From: Chloroflexota bacterium
GTDB taxonomy: Bacteria > Chloroflexota > Anaerolineae > Anaerolineales > Villigracilaceae
DNA length: 64,000 nt
NCBI GenBank assembly: GCA_021795965.1
Contig: JAJYOU010000010.1
Span: 2,501-66,500, forward strand
Reading direction: 5' to 3'
Shown piece after piece: positions 18,769 through 27,594 of this stretch. The translations under genes were made by a program, and so were the position numbers. Within the stretch, counting starts at the first letter, position 1. Every line of letters begins with the position of its first letter. Below the pieces are notes generated by a model. The model searched no databases and was not told where the DNA came from. It saw nothing but the letters and a program-made list of their open reading frames with translations.

Positions 18769-20166
18769 TTATTCCAATAGAGTTTCAGCAAAATTTAGGA
18801 AAGCTTGAACATCTTCAAAATTGGATATCATACCGATCGATATCCTGACAGCGCCGCTCGATTTCCCATCAATGCATAATCTGAAATCATCCAGGGACAA
18901 CCGGTTTTCGTGTTGCGGTTGGTGGAAGCAAACGTCAAGTTCAACCCGCGAGATCCCTAAAGCCAGCTCGCCTGCGCCAGGATTGCAGAAACAACCTGTC
19001 CGGAGAGAAATATTGACCTTGTTTGCAGCGTTTTCAATCTCACGGTGATCAATCGCCTGACCTTTTCCATCGAAAAAGTTGACGGTGACGGCTCCTCCCC
19101 GCGATTCGGTTGTCATGGGTCCATATAATTTGACCAGTGGAACCCCGCTCTTATGCCGCAAAGCAGTGAGATTTTCCAGCATCCAACCTGTCAAACTCTT
19201 CACCCTGGCTTGTATGCTGTCCATTCCCATTTTTTGAATCTGCTGCAGACCAATTTCGATGGCGGGGATATTCAAAAAATCAATCGTGCCATCCTCAAAT
19301 GCTGTATGCCCATCTGCCATGTAGAATTTATCACCCTGGACAGACACAACCGTGATGGTTCCACCAGCGAACCAGGGTCGCTGCAGTTTATTTAGTGCAG
19401 ACCGTCGAACGATCAGCGCCCCCAGCCCTGTGGGGTAACCAAAAATTTTATAGAACGATAGCGGGACATAATCAGGTTTCCAGCGCGAGAGATCCAGAAA
19501 ATTTGTGGGGGCATACGCCGCGGCATCCAGGAGTACATCCCAACCCTTCGCATGCGCCTTCTCGATCCATTCCAGCGGGTGTTTGACTGAAGAGAAATTG
19601 GATTGCGCCGGGTAAGCGAAAAGGTTGTTGCCGCCGGCTTTGGCGAGGTCAAAGTACTCATCCATCCTGCTTTCGTCCACCCGCATATCTGGCAGAGAGA
19701 TCGAGATGTAAGTGACCTTCGCTCCTTTGTGATGGGCAAATTCCCGGATACCGTTCACCGAGTTGTGATTATCAAAGGTCAATAAATATTGATCGCCGGA
19801 TGTGAATGGATAACTTTCCCCGACGATTTTTAATGCACCGCTGGCGTTGGTGGTAAATATCAGATCATATTCAGCCGGATCCGCTTTGAAAAAATTAAGC
19901 ACAGATAACCGGGCAGATTCAACGTAGTGAGTGGCAGCGATGGAAGTTGGATTGGTGGAATGAGGATTCCCAAATGTATTTTCGAGCAGCAGTTGCTGGT
20001 GATTTCTAACCTGCGATTCGCCGTACAACCCGGCTCCAGTGAAGTCGAGATAAATTTGATGGGTTCGATCAATTCGACTGTAATCTTCCCGGCGGATTTG
20101 ATCGATGTGCCTTGTTTCTTCAAAGGTTGGATACTTCTTTAAAAAATCTGCATAAGTTTTGTTCAT
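18769..20166 (-). CDS. Class V aminotransferase, MOCOS-like (Moco sulfurase / cysteine desulfurase type)
   Basis: 465 residues, PLP-dependent. The Schiff-base lysine is in SFYKIFGYPTGLG (Lys240), and the C-terminal active-site cysteine region is LRTGCFCNPGAGE (Cys392/Cys394). Both closely match the N-terminal domain of eukaryotic molybdenum cofactor sulfurase; IYLDFTGAGLYGESQV also fits. Members act as L-cysteine desulfurases that load sulfur on a carrier or cofactor. The MOSC domain found fused in eukaryotic MOCOS is absent. It lies downstream of the B12 importer on the same strand after a 172-nt gap; whether it belongs to that operon is unclear. moaA lies 23 kb away. Confidence 0.75.
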   Translation of the reverse strand: MNKTYADFLKKYPTFEETRHIDQIRREDYSRIDRTHQIYLDFTGAGLYGESQVRNHQQLLLENTFGNPHSTNPTSIAATHYVESARLSVLNFFKADPAEYDLIFTTNASGALKIVGESYPFTSGDQYLLTFDNHNSVNGIREFAHHKGAKVTYISISLPDMRVDESRMDEYFDLAKAGGNNLFAYPAQSNFSSVKHPLEWIEKAHAKGWDVLLDAAAYAPTNFLDLSRWKPDYVPLSFYKIFGYPTGLGALIVRRSALNKLQRPWFAGGTITVVSVQGDKFYMADGHTAFEDGTIDFLNIPAIEIGLQQIQKMGMDSIQARVKSLTGWMLENLTALRHKSGVPLVKLYGPMTTESRGGAVTVNFFDGKGQAIDHREIENAANKVNISLRTGCFCNPGAGELALGISRVELDVCFHQPQHENRLSLDDFRLCIDGKSSGAVRISIGMISNFEDVQAFLNFAETLLE

Positions 20167-20338
20167 CCAATTACTCCTTTGCAGAAATGTACCACAAATC
20201 TCTGGAAAAATAACTGGATGAAAATCATTATTTGTTGGTTACCTTAATTTCTCCAGCACCCCCCGGAAGACCCCGGTTGATCATGTTGTCGTTTATTTGG
20301 GAAAAATGGTTATATTTAAAACTTTGATGATCCGTGTT

Positions 20339-21115
20339 TCAAAGAACAGATTCCGGTAGAATCAACGGGGTGTCAAAAAAGGGATGATCAATTACTTTTA
20401 CGGGCCAGCTGTACGCTTCGGCTAAAATATCTGCTTTCAACACCTGCCAGGGTGTACCCAGGGCTTTAAGCTCTCCATTTACAAGCAGGGCAATGCGATC
20501 AGCAAACCTGGCAGCGAGATTTAGATCATGCAGGGCGATCACGACGGTCAATGAATTTTCTTTTGCAAGCTTTTTGACCAGGCTGAGGAGTTTCATCTGG
20601 TGTTGAAGGTCCAGTGAACTGGTTGGCTCATCAAGCAGCATGATCGGAGCGGATTGAGCCAGGGCACGAGCCAGGATCACTCTTTGTTTTTCACCACCCG
20701 ATAGCTCCCCAATGACACGCTCAGAGAGTTCAAGAGCATCCACCTGTTCCAGCGCAGAACAGGCTATTTCACGATCTAACTGGGAAATCTGACCGAGAAA
20801 ATTTATATAAGGTGTTCGACCCAGCAAGACAGTTTCCATTGCTGTGAAGGCAGATGGGAGAGATGCGTTTTGGGGCACAACTGAAATCCAGCGCGCTCTT
20901 TTGACGGTGTTCAGCGTGGCTGTGGATTGTCCATTGATGGATATTGTCCCTGAGAATCCAGGCAGGATGCCGCTGATACAGCGGATCAATGTTGATTTTC
21001 CAGATCCATTCGGACCTAACACTCCCAGGATTTCACCTTTTTGAGTCTCAAAATTAATATTTCGTAAAACCTGGTGAGTATTGTAGCCAAAAGAAACATT
21101 TTGGATTTTTAACAT
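20339..21115 (-). CDS. btuD: B12-type ABC transporter, ATP-binding protein
   Basis: 258 residues with all ABC ATPase motifs: Walker A GPNGSGKST, signature LSGGEKQRV, Walker B IMLLDEPTS and the switch His in IALHDLN. It belongs to the FecE/BtuD group that powers uptake of cobalamin, haem and Fe-siderophores. It is third in the unit riboswitch-btuF-btuC-btuD. The cobalamin riboswitch ahead of the operon is the reason for choosing B12 over iron as the substrate. Confidence 0.85.
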   Translation of the reverse strand: MLKIQNVSFGYNTHQVLRNINFETQKGEILGVLGPNGSGKSTLIRCISGILPGFSGTISINGQSTATLNTVKRARWISVVPQNASLPSAFTAMETVLLGRTPYINFLGQISQLDREIACSALEQVDALELSERVIGELSGGEKQRVILARALAQSAPIMLLDEPTSSLDLQHQMKLLSLVKKLAKENSLTVVIALHDLNLAARFADRIALLVNGELKALGTPWQVLKADILAEAYSWPVKVIDHPFFDTPLILPESVL

Positions 21116-21211
21116 GACGTCCAGACTCCACTAAAATTCAACATGCAACCTTTTCGAAGGAAAAATCAAGAACCTGAAAAACCGGGAACTTACAAAAATC
21201 TTTTTCCAGGC

Positions 21212-22216
21212 TTACCAGTACTTAAGGTTTCTACCCTTGCGCAAAACCCACAGGAAAAATGGAGCGCCTGCGAGGGAAGTGACGATTCCAACCGGTAATT
21301 CCTGGGGCGCCAGGATGACCCGGGCTAAAATATCTGCAAACAACAGGGCTCCTGCTCCACCAATGATGCTGAGCGGGATGATTCGGCGGTAATCGGCTCC
21401 CCAAAATATTCGCACAACATGCGGAACCACCAACCCAACAAACCCGATAATTCCTGCAAATGAAACTGCCGCCGCAGTAACCAGTGATGATGCGGCGATA
21501 ATGATCAATTTTGCCTTGCGGGTATCCAGACCCATCTGGGTTGCCTGCTCGTCCCCGAACTGCAGCAAATTAAGCGCGTGTCCGCTGATCACGAGCACCC
21601 CGAAACCAATTGCCAAGTAAGGCAGCAAGGCTCCAATGGCTGACCAGCTCACCAGGCTGACTCCGCCCAGGAGCCAATTTAATGCTCTGCGCAGTTCACC
21701 GGTCGAAGTGATCATCAGGAAATAAGTTAAAGCCCCGGTAAAGGATGAAACTGCCACGCCGGCGAGAATCAAGTTTGTGGTCGGGATGTCAGAACGCGTT
21801 TGAGCGAAGAGATAGACCAGGAAAACAGTGCCCAGGCTGGCAACGAAAGCAGTCGCTGGTACGGCGAGAAGCCCCAGGAATGTGTAAGGCCAATTAATAA
21901 ACATGGCGAATACAGCTCCGAGTCCGCCACCGGAGGCGACACCGATCAGGTATGGATCTGCGAGAGGATTTCGAAATAGTCCCTGGTAAGCTGCGCCACT
22001 TCCCGCCAAAGCGGAGCCAACCAGGGCAAGCAAAATAGTCCGGGGCAGGCGAATACTCCAGAGGATGGTCGCATCTGATGAAGTGATCGCTTTTCCAAAC
22101 AATCCGCGCAGGATTTCAAGCGGGGAAATAAAAACAGAACCAATTGCGATACTACTGATTATTGCAGCAATCAGGAAAAAGGTCACCCAAAGGTAAGGAA
22201 AAAACTTTTTATTCAT
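21212..22216 (-). CDS. btuC: B12-type ABC transporter, permease (FecCD family)
   Basis: 334 residues, about ten membrane segments, FecCD/BtuC family (GAAYQGLFRNPLADPYLIGVASGGGLGA is the classical pattern, given here only as GLFRNPLADPYLIGV). The frame is open from a TTG at 22255, but the first 13 codons would lie within a perfect hairpin, and the Met at 22216 opens directly into the first membrane helix, so 22216 was chosen. It is preceded by btuF and followed by btuD. It forms the membrane channel for substrate handed over by BtuF. Confidence 0.85.
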   Translation of the reverse strand: MNKKFFPYLWVTFFLIAAIISSIAIGSVFISPLEILRGLFGKAITSSDATILWSIRLPRTILLALVGSALAGSGAAYQGLFRNPLADPYLIGVASGGGLGAVFAMFINWPYTFLGLLAVPATAFVASLGTVFLVYLFAQTRSDIPTTNLILAGVAVSSFTGALTYFLMITSTGELRRALNWLLGGVSLVSWSAIGALLPYLAIGFGVLVISGHALNLLQFGDEQATQMGLDTRKAKLIIIAASSLVTAAAVSFAGIIGFVGLVVPHVVRIFWGADYRRIIPLSIIGGAGALLFADILARVILAPQELPVGIVTSLAGAPFFLWVLRKGRNLKYW

Positions 22217-22226
22217 AAAGAATTTT

Positions 22227-22261
22227 GGCAGGTTGCCTGGAAAAATTCCAGGCAACCTGCC
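22227..22261 (-). repeat. Perfect 14-bp inverted repeat between btuF and btuC
   Basis: GGCAGGTTGCCTGG and CCAGGCAACCTGCC flank a 7-nt loop in the gap between the btuF stop and the btuC start. No T tract follows on the minus strand, so it is more likely an intercistronic stabilising or processing hairpin than a terminator. Such hairpins often raise the level of the binding-protein message relative to the permease. Confidence 0.6.
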
Positions 22262-22271
22262 ATTCGAAGGC

Positions 22272-23189
22272 TTATTTGAACAATTCCGGGTGTATTAATT
22301 TCGCCATTGCTTCCAAACCATCCACCAGTCGTGGACCAGGACGGCTCACCAGGTTGTCGTCAAAAGGAACCACCTCTTGATTTGTAACAGCCTTGAGTTT
22401 TTCCCAACCGGGTCTCTGACCGACTGAGTCCACGGTTGCACCCCACATTGAATCACCCAACACAATAAAATCGGGATCGGTCTTTACCACCTGTTCCAGG
22501 CTGATTGCTGGATATGGATCCGTGATTCCTGCAACCGTTGTGAGATTAACCCCACCGGCGCGATTGATCAATAAATCCCCAAAAGTTCCCGGTCCAATGG
22601 TATAAGGTTTGGCTGGGTCGGTGGCATCGAGCTCATAATAAACCACCGGCTTATTACTTGCTGTCTTGATTTTTTCATCCACTGCAGCCACCCGCTGTTT
22701 GAGACTATCAACCAATTTCTTGACTTCGGCATCGTGACCCGTGAGGCTGCCTGCAATTGCCAGGTTCGCATACATATCTTCCAGGGTGACAGGATTATTA
22801 AGGTAATAAACATTCAATCCAAGGTCTTCAAATTTCTTGACATCTTCCTTGTTGTTTATTCCTGCCATTAAGACCAGGTCTGGTTTTAAAGCCACAATCT
22901 GTTCAAAGTTGATTTTATTGGAATCCCCCAATTTTGGCAGGGATTGCACCTCTGCCGGGTAGTCGGAATAATCGTCCCGACCAATAACCTGCTTCCCGGC
23001 GCCAATTGCATACAGGATCTCCGTATTGGAGGGTGCCAGGGAAATGATTCTTTGGGCTGGTTGATTCAAGATTACATTGCGTCCGAGCCCGTCTGTCAAT
23101 GTCAATTTCTGTGGTGTGGCAGCGGGAGTGTTGCAGCCGCTCAATAACAGGGCGATCAACAAAAACGCTACGATTAATTTTCGAGTCAT
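22272..23189 (-). CDS. btuF: B12-type ABC transporter, substrate-binding lipoprotein
   Basis: 305 residues. The signal ends in LLLSGC (Cys19 lipidated). The helical-backbone metal-receptor fold is seen in RIISLAPSNTEILYAIGAGKQVIGRDDYSDYP (key parts: ISLAPSNTEILYAIGAG and DDYSDYP) and in the long central helix. Asp-Tyr-Ser-Asp-Tyr-Pro is typical of BtuF-type proteins. It captures corrinoid outside the membrane and delivers it to BtuC. CTGGAG lies 7 nt ahead of the ATG. First gene after the cobalamin riboswitch and terminator. Confidence 0.87.
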   Translation of the reverse strand: MTRKLIVAFLLIALLLSGCNTPAATPQKLTLTDGLGRNVILNQPAQRIISLAPSNTEILYAIGAGKQVIGRDDYSDYPAEVQSLPKLGDSNKINFEQIVALKPDLVLMAGINNKEDVKKFEDLGLNVYYLNNPVTLEDMYANLAIAGSLTGHDAEVKKLVDSLKQRVAAVDEKIKTASNKPVVYYELDATDPAKPYTIGPGTFGDLLINRAGGVNLTTVAGITDPYPAISLEQVVKTDPDFIVLGDSMWGATVDSVGQRPGWEKLKAVTNQEVVPFDDNLVSRPGPRLVDGLEAMAKLIHPELFK

Positions 23190-23218
23190 TCAACTTCTCC
23201 AGGTTTATTTTTGGTGGA

Positions 23219-23247
23219 AATAAAAACCCCTGTCTGCAAGACAGGGG
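23219..23247 (-). terminator. Riboswitch-controlled terminator ahead of btuF
   Basis: CCCCTGTCT (minus strand) pairs with AGACAGGGG around TGC, 9 bp, then TTTTTATTT. It sits between the cobalamin aptamer and the btuF start, so B12 binding probably decides whether transcription continues. Confidence 0.85.
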
Positions 23248-23274
23248 AGGGGATTTTGGTCAAAAACTGGCCGG

Positions 23275-23440
23275 CTCCACCTCCTTTCTGCGAGAGTGTG
23301 GTATTCCATGGTGAGGGCGGGCGACCTGACTTATCAGAATTTGAAGATTTGGAATCTTGTTCTGAAATACAGTTGCGCAACAGTGCCGGACTTAAACCGG
23401 CTTCGCCATTGAGCCTCCCCATCCGGGGGTAAAGGCACCC
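23275..23440 (-). promoter_or_regulatory. Cobalamin riboswitch
   Basis: On the minus strand the stretch contains GAAGCCGGTTTAAGTCCGGC, then ACTGTTGCGCAACTGTA (the B12-box region, variant of GCCACTG) and, 60 nt later, AAGTCAGGTCGCCCGCC (variant of GAGTCAGGA-ACCTGCC). These are the conserved elements of the cobalamin aptamer in the right order. An intrinsic terminator follows. It should lower expression of btuFCD when cobalamin is plentiful. Confidence 0.85.
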
Positions 23441-23446
23441 TGACCA

Positions 23447-24628
23447 TTATTCAATTGTGGATGTGATTTTATGACTAACCGGGGATATCGTCAATGAATT
23501 AATCAAAATGAGGATAAATATCACAGTTGCGCCGAGTGGCAGAACGAAATTACTTGCGCGCCCGGTAAACAGCAAAATAATGGGCAAAAAATAGAGAATA
23601 ACAACCATCCTGCTCCTGGTTGCAAGCCAAATTATGGGAAGAATCATCAGGACATAATCATAATTGAGTAAATAAGGATCCACCAGTAATGTCACGGTTG
23701 CCAGTAGGCAAATTAATACAAAAGGATCTTTCAAAGCATTTTGAAATTTACTTAATAAGAGCCAAACAATTGCGATCAATAACCCCATTCCAATCAAGAC
23801 TGCTTGCTGGGTATCTCCCTTGCCTGTAAGTGTTTTGATGACGCTAACGGACAGGCTGGCGCACAAACCACAACTCTGGACCCCGGGCAGCGTCCGGTAT
23901 CCATTTAAAGACTTGAGATAAGAAACTGGCCAGCTGGGGTCTGCAAAAAATCCAAAGAGCACCAGCAGGACCAAACCAATCACCGTCCAGCGAAATGCCT
24001 TTCGTGACGAGGATGATTTCTCCCACAAAAGCCAGAGGCTCGCTCCCACGAAGAGAAATCCCCCAATGTGAGGTTTAAAAGTCATCAAAATCAAGCCTGC
24101 TGCCAGCCAAAAGGAATTTTTATTCCGGGCTCCAAAGACAAAAAGAGCAGCACCCAGTAAAACAGGTGCTGCGTATTGCCCCACGATCAAAAGCCCCAGT
24201 GAAGGCAGGTAGAGAACAGCGGCAAGATTCCCGATGATTCGCCTTGGAATGGACCACCCGGGCGTAACAAGCCAGGAAGCCAGGCTGATCATTGCCAGGT
24301 TCATCAGGAACCAGAAATTGGCTGCTGCCTGGATCGGCAGCAATCCCAGAAACAGGGTGGAAAATGCGTACCAGGGTGGGTACGGATAAGGTAAAAATTC
24401 AAAATTATTTGGCACCAGCGTTTTGATGTAAATCAATTGGGCAGGATAATCATAAATCGAGATGCCGTGCAGCAGGGATTTGACCGTGAAATACATGACC
24501 GAGAAATCACTGTAATGAGGCAAACTCAGATAAGGAATAAACGCTATCAGACCGGCAAGAATCAATCCCCCGGATGAAATGGCTATTATTTTGAATATTT
24601 GCTTTAAATCTGTGCGTTGATGCGGCAT
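23447..24628 (-). CDS. GT87-like membrane glycosyltransferase
   Basis: 393 residues with about ten membrane segments. The N-terminal motif SDFSVMYFTVKSLLHGISIYD and the PYPPWYAF segment fit the polyprenol-phosphate-mannose dependent glycosyltransferase family 87 (DUF2029, GT-C fold), where the acidic residue in the first outer loop is catalytic. It would add a sugar to an envelope glycan or lipid outside the membrane. Acceptor and sugar are unknown. It overlaps the end of the next upstream gene by 25 nt, so the two are translationally coupled. Confidence 0.65.
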   Translation of the reverse strand: MPHQRTDLKQIFKIIAISSGGLILAGLIAFIPYLSLPHYSDFSVMYFTVKSLLHGISIYDYPAQLIYIKTLVPNNFEFLPYPYPPWYAFSTLFLGLLPIQAAANFWFLMNLAMISLASWLVTPGWSIPRRIIGNLAAVLYLPSLGLLIVGQYAAPVLLGAALFVFGARNKNSFWLAAGLILMTFKPHIGGFLFVGASLWLLWEKSSSSRKAFRWTVIGLVLLVLFGFFADPSWPVSYLKSLNGYRTLPGVQSCGLCASLSVSVIKTLTGKGDTQQAVLIGMGLLIAIVWLLLSKFQNALKDPFVLICLLATVTLLVDPYLLNYDYVLMILPIIWLATRSRMVVILYFLPIILLFTGRASNFVLPLGATVIFILILINSLTISPVSHKITSTIE

Positions 24629-25917
24629 TGAATTTCTTTCAACAAGTGTTCAAAATTTTTCTTGAATAAAGACCATCCTAGGAAGCCAGTCAAATCCCGC
24701 GGCTGGAAGAATACTGTTTGTTCCAACCTCGTTCCATCAAGACGAGGTGTGACCTTCCATTCAATCCAGGCTTCGCCCGGCATCTTCTGCAGTACTTTTA
24801 ACCTCACCGTGTAACTATTTTGGAAATCCACCCTGAAAGAATGGAACTTTCCAATCTTAAAATCGCTACTGATAATTTTCAGCAAAATATCAAAGACATG
24901 TCCTGTGGAAGCTGGAATTTGAATTCTTCGATAATCCACGAACATCCCCTCATGTTTTAAGGTAATGACATCCTGGTCCCGGTCCAGCCAAATTCGTTCC
25001 ATTAACTCAGGTCTAGTATCCAGGAGCGCCTGATTGATCGCTTCTTTGATGTTCATTACGCTGATATCTGGAAATAATTCAAGTGCACATGGATCAAAGA
25101 CCGTGCTGTCCTTTTGTAAACTTCCCACAAGGGCACGCGCGTACAAATGGTCAACCGGAGTTAAATGATCGATCGTGGTTGCCATCAACCATTCAGGGAT
25201 GAGGGGAACCAGTAATGAGGGTCTCTTTAAATTACGGAGTTGAGCATATTGTTTCATGATTTCGATATAGGTGAAAATTTCGTGGCTTCCAATATCAATA
25301 ATTTTTTCTCTCACCGCCGTGTTATTAAGCCCTGCTACCAGGTATTCCAGTACGTTTTTAATCGCAATTGGCTGGGAATGTTGTTTCAGCCTGATGGGCC
25401 CTAATAAAATGGGAAATTGCTCAACCAGGAATCGAATCATCTCAAATGAGACCGATCCTGCCCCGATGATGACTCCAGCTCTAAACTCGGTCACTGGGAT
25501 GCCGGATTCGCGCAGGGCGTTGCCGCTGTTGATGCGGGAAATTAGATGTGTCGCCATGCCCGGATCTTTGGGATTGATCAGCCCGCCCAGGTAAATAATA
25601 TGTTGAATTCCTGCTTCTCGAGCGGCGAACGAAAAATTTCGCGCTGATTCTATTTCCAGGCGATGATATCCCCTTCCCATCGACATGTTATGGATCAGGT
25701 AGTAGGCTGAATGAATATCTTTCATAACTGGGGGAAGCGTTTCGGGTTGTGTTACATCCCCAACGCAAACTTCGACCTTGGGATACCATTCTCTACCCGT
25801 CAGGGTATTGGGTTTCCTGGTCATGCAGCGCACGGAATAGCCAGCTTCCAGTAAGCGTGGAATTAATCTGCTGGCAATGTATCCGGTCGCACCAGTTACG
25901 AGAACTTTTTCGCCCAT
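24604..25917 (-). CDS. NAD(P)-binding SDR fused to DUF2867-like domain (copy 2)
   Basis: 437 residues from the ATG at 25917 (an upstream in-frame TTG at 25941 lacks a ribosome site). The N-terminal Rossmann domain, atypical/extended SDR type, has VTGATGYIASRLIPRLLEAG; the third Gly of the fingerprint is Ala. The last ~150 residues form an SRPBCC/DUF2867-like domain (FRVDFQNSYTVRLKVLQKMPG is part; WIEWKVTP). Same architecture as its upstream neighbour at 26000-27484, with extensive similarity, so tandem duplication is likely. Substrate unknown. It overlaps the GT87 gene. Confidence 0.7.
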   Translation of the reverse strand: MGEKVLVTGATGYIASRLIPRLLEAGYSVRCMTRKPNTLTGREWYPKVEVCVGDVTQPETLPPVMKDIHSAYYLIHNMSMGRGYHRLEIESARNFSFAAREAGIQHIIYLGGLINPKDPGMATHLISRINSGNALRESGIPVTEFRAGVIIGAGSVSFEMIRFLVEQFPILLGPIRLKQHSQPIAIKNVLEYLVAGLNNTAVREKIIDIGSHEIFTYIEIMKQYAQLRNLKRPSLLVPLIPEWLMATTIDHLTPVDHLYARALVGSLQKDSTVFDPCALELFPDISVMNIKEAINQALLDTRPELMERIWLDRDQDVITLKHEGMFVDYRRIQIPASTGHVFDILLKIISSDFKIGKFHSFRVDFQNSYTVRLKVLQKMPGEAWIEWKVTPRLDGTRLEQTVFFQPRDLTGFLGWSLFKKNFEHLLKEIQCRINAQI

Positions 25918-25999
25918 TAATTGTTTTGCCTGTTGGATCAAAAGAACGTGTCATACAGCAGGATTGACAGCCTGGCTTTACGGGATGCCTTGAACCCTT

Positions 26000-27484
26000 C
26001 TATTCTTCCAGGTAGATTTTTTCAGCCCGGTTTGCGATCTCTCGTGTGAGACCATCAAAAATAAATTTATGAAATGGCCACATGGTAAACCAATAAATTA
26101 AGCCTTTTAACCCTAATGCATCATAATATGCCGTCGTAGTTAATAGAGTTTTATTCCAACTGGCAGGCGTGCACGTGAATTCAAGCCACGCTTTTCCCGG
26201 GACTTTCATTTCTGCCCTTAATCTCATTGAATACCCGGGTTCGACAGATTCAACCCGCCAGAAATCAAGAGAATCTCCAACCCAGACATCATCCGGATGC
26301 CTGCGCCCACGCCGCAAACCAACCCCGCCGATGGCTTTATCAATCCATCCACGGATGGTCCACAACCAATCCATGTATAACCAACCGCGCTCACCACCGA
26401 TCCCGGTGAAGGACCGGTAGACTTCATTGGTCGAAGCATCCACCAATCTCTGCCGCCTTTCGATGTACATTCCCGCTTCAAGGTCAAAACGATACGGTTG
26501 GATATCCCCTGCGCTGGTGACAAGAGCATCCTTCCAGGAGGAAACGATTTCTCCTGCTTCTATTTTGTTAAAGGCATACTGGACAGCGGTCGGGAAATCC
26601 AACAATTCGATGGATGGAAATATTTGTTTTGCCTGGTTTATGTCGGCAATCGCTTTGATATTCAGCCCTTCAATCAACGGCAGCACCGCGTTATAAGTTA
26701 CGGGAGTCACCATGTGGACCCAATAAGCACTTATATGTGGAAAATTGAAAGGTATTGGTAACAGGTACCGTTTCAAGTTTCGCAGGTCGGCGTATTTAAG
26801 CAGCATTTCTGCATACGTTAACCGCATGGAACCGCCAATTTCGATTCTCTTTCCAACACTTTCTGGATTGTTGATCGCTCCAACCAGGTAATCAAGCACA
26901 TTACGAATTGCGATTGGCTGGGCTAATGAATAAAACCATTTTGGACAAAAAAGGATTGGTTCCCGCTCTGCCAGGTAACGAACCATTTCAAAAAGGATGC
27001 TGCCCGAACCGACGATCATACCGGCGAGAAATTCTGTAACGGGAATTGCCCCCTGTCGCAGAATATAACCGGTTTCGTGACGCGAGCGAAGGTAGGGTGA
27101 AAGCTTGGCGGTGGTATCCACAAGTTCGCCCAGGTAAATAATTCGAGAGATGCCAACCTGGTTCGCTGCCATGACAAAATTACGCGCCACATTCATATCC
27201 CGAATTGCGCTGGCTTTTCCACCCTGCCAGCCATGGATCAGGTAATAAGCTACAGACACATTTTTCAATGCAGGATAAAGTGTTTCGAGCTGCAGGGCAT
27301 CTCCCTTGACCACTTCAACCTTGTCCAGCCAGGGTCTGCCCTGCAAACGAGATGGATCTCGTACGAATACCCGGACTTTATATCCAGCTTCCAGCAACCG
27401 CGGTACCAGGCGGCCACCGACATAGCCCGTCGCTCCGGTGACCAGGATAATTTTTTGATCGTTGTTTTCCATATTTATGGTCAT
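26000..27484 (-). CDS. NAD(P)-binding SDR fused to DUF2867 domain (copy 1)
   Basis: 494 residues. The N-terminal Rossmann domain keeps the full fingerprint VTGATGYVGGRLVPRLLEAG; SVAYYLIHGWQGG and IIYLGELVD continue the NmrA-like/SDR pattern. The C-terminal ~170 residues (RPFTGIGGERGWLYMDWLW-like region, LEFTCTP, LKGLIYWFTMWPFHKFIF) match the DUF2867 type found with such reductases. It has the intact nucleotide fingerprint while the downstream copy does not. Start ATG at 27484 with GGA 8 nt upstream; the Met four codons later is also possible. Divergent from the next gene. Confidence 0.72.
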   Translation of the reverse strand: MTINMENNDQKIILVTGATGYVGGRLVPRLLEAGYKVRVFVRDPSRLQGRPWLDKVEVVKGDALQLETLYPALKNVSVAYYLIHGWQGGKASAIRDMNVARNFVMAANQVGISRIIYLGELVDTTAKLSPYLRSRHETGYILRQGAIPVTEFLAGMIVGSGSILFEMVRYLAEREPILFCPKWFYSLAQPIAIRNVLDYLVGAINNPESVGKRIEIGGSMRLTYAEMLLKYADLRNLKRYLLPIPFNFPHISAYWVHMVTPVTYNAVLPLIEGLNIKAIADINQAKQIFPSIELLDFPTAVQYAFNKIEAGEIVSSWKDALVTSAGDIQPYRFDLEAGMYIERRQRLVDASTNEVYRSFTGIGGERGWLYMDWLWTIRGWIDKAIGGVGLRRGRRHPDDVWVGDSLDFWRVESVEPGYSMRLRAEMKVPGKAWLEFTCTPASWNKTLLTTTAYYDALGLKGLIYWFTMWPFHKFIFDGLTREIANRAEKIYLEE

Positions 27485-27594
27485 TCGTTTATCCAGACAT
27501 TGAATAATGCTACAATTATATTCATTCTATCAAACACGATCCCTATCGTTACGTTCTGGTTTGAAAACTCGATAAATCAACATAAAAAAACCCC

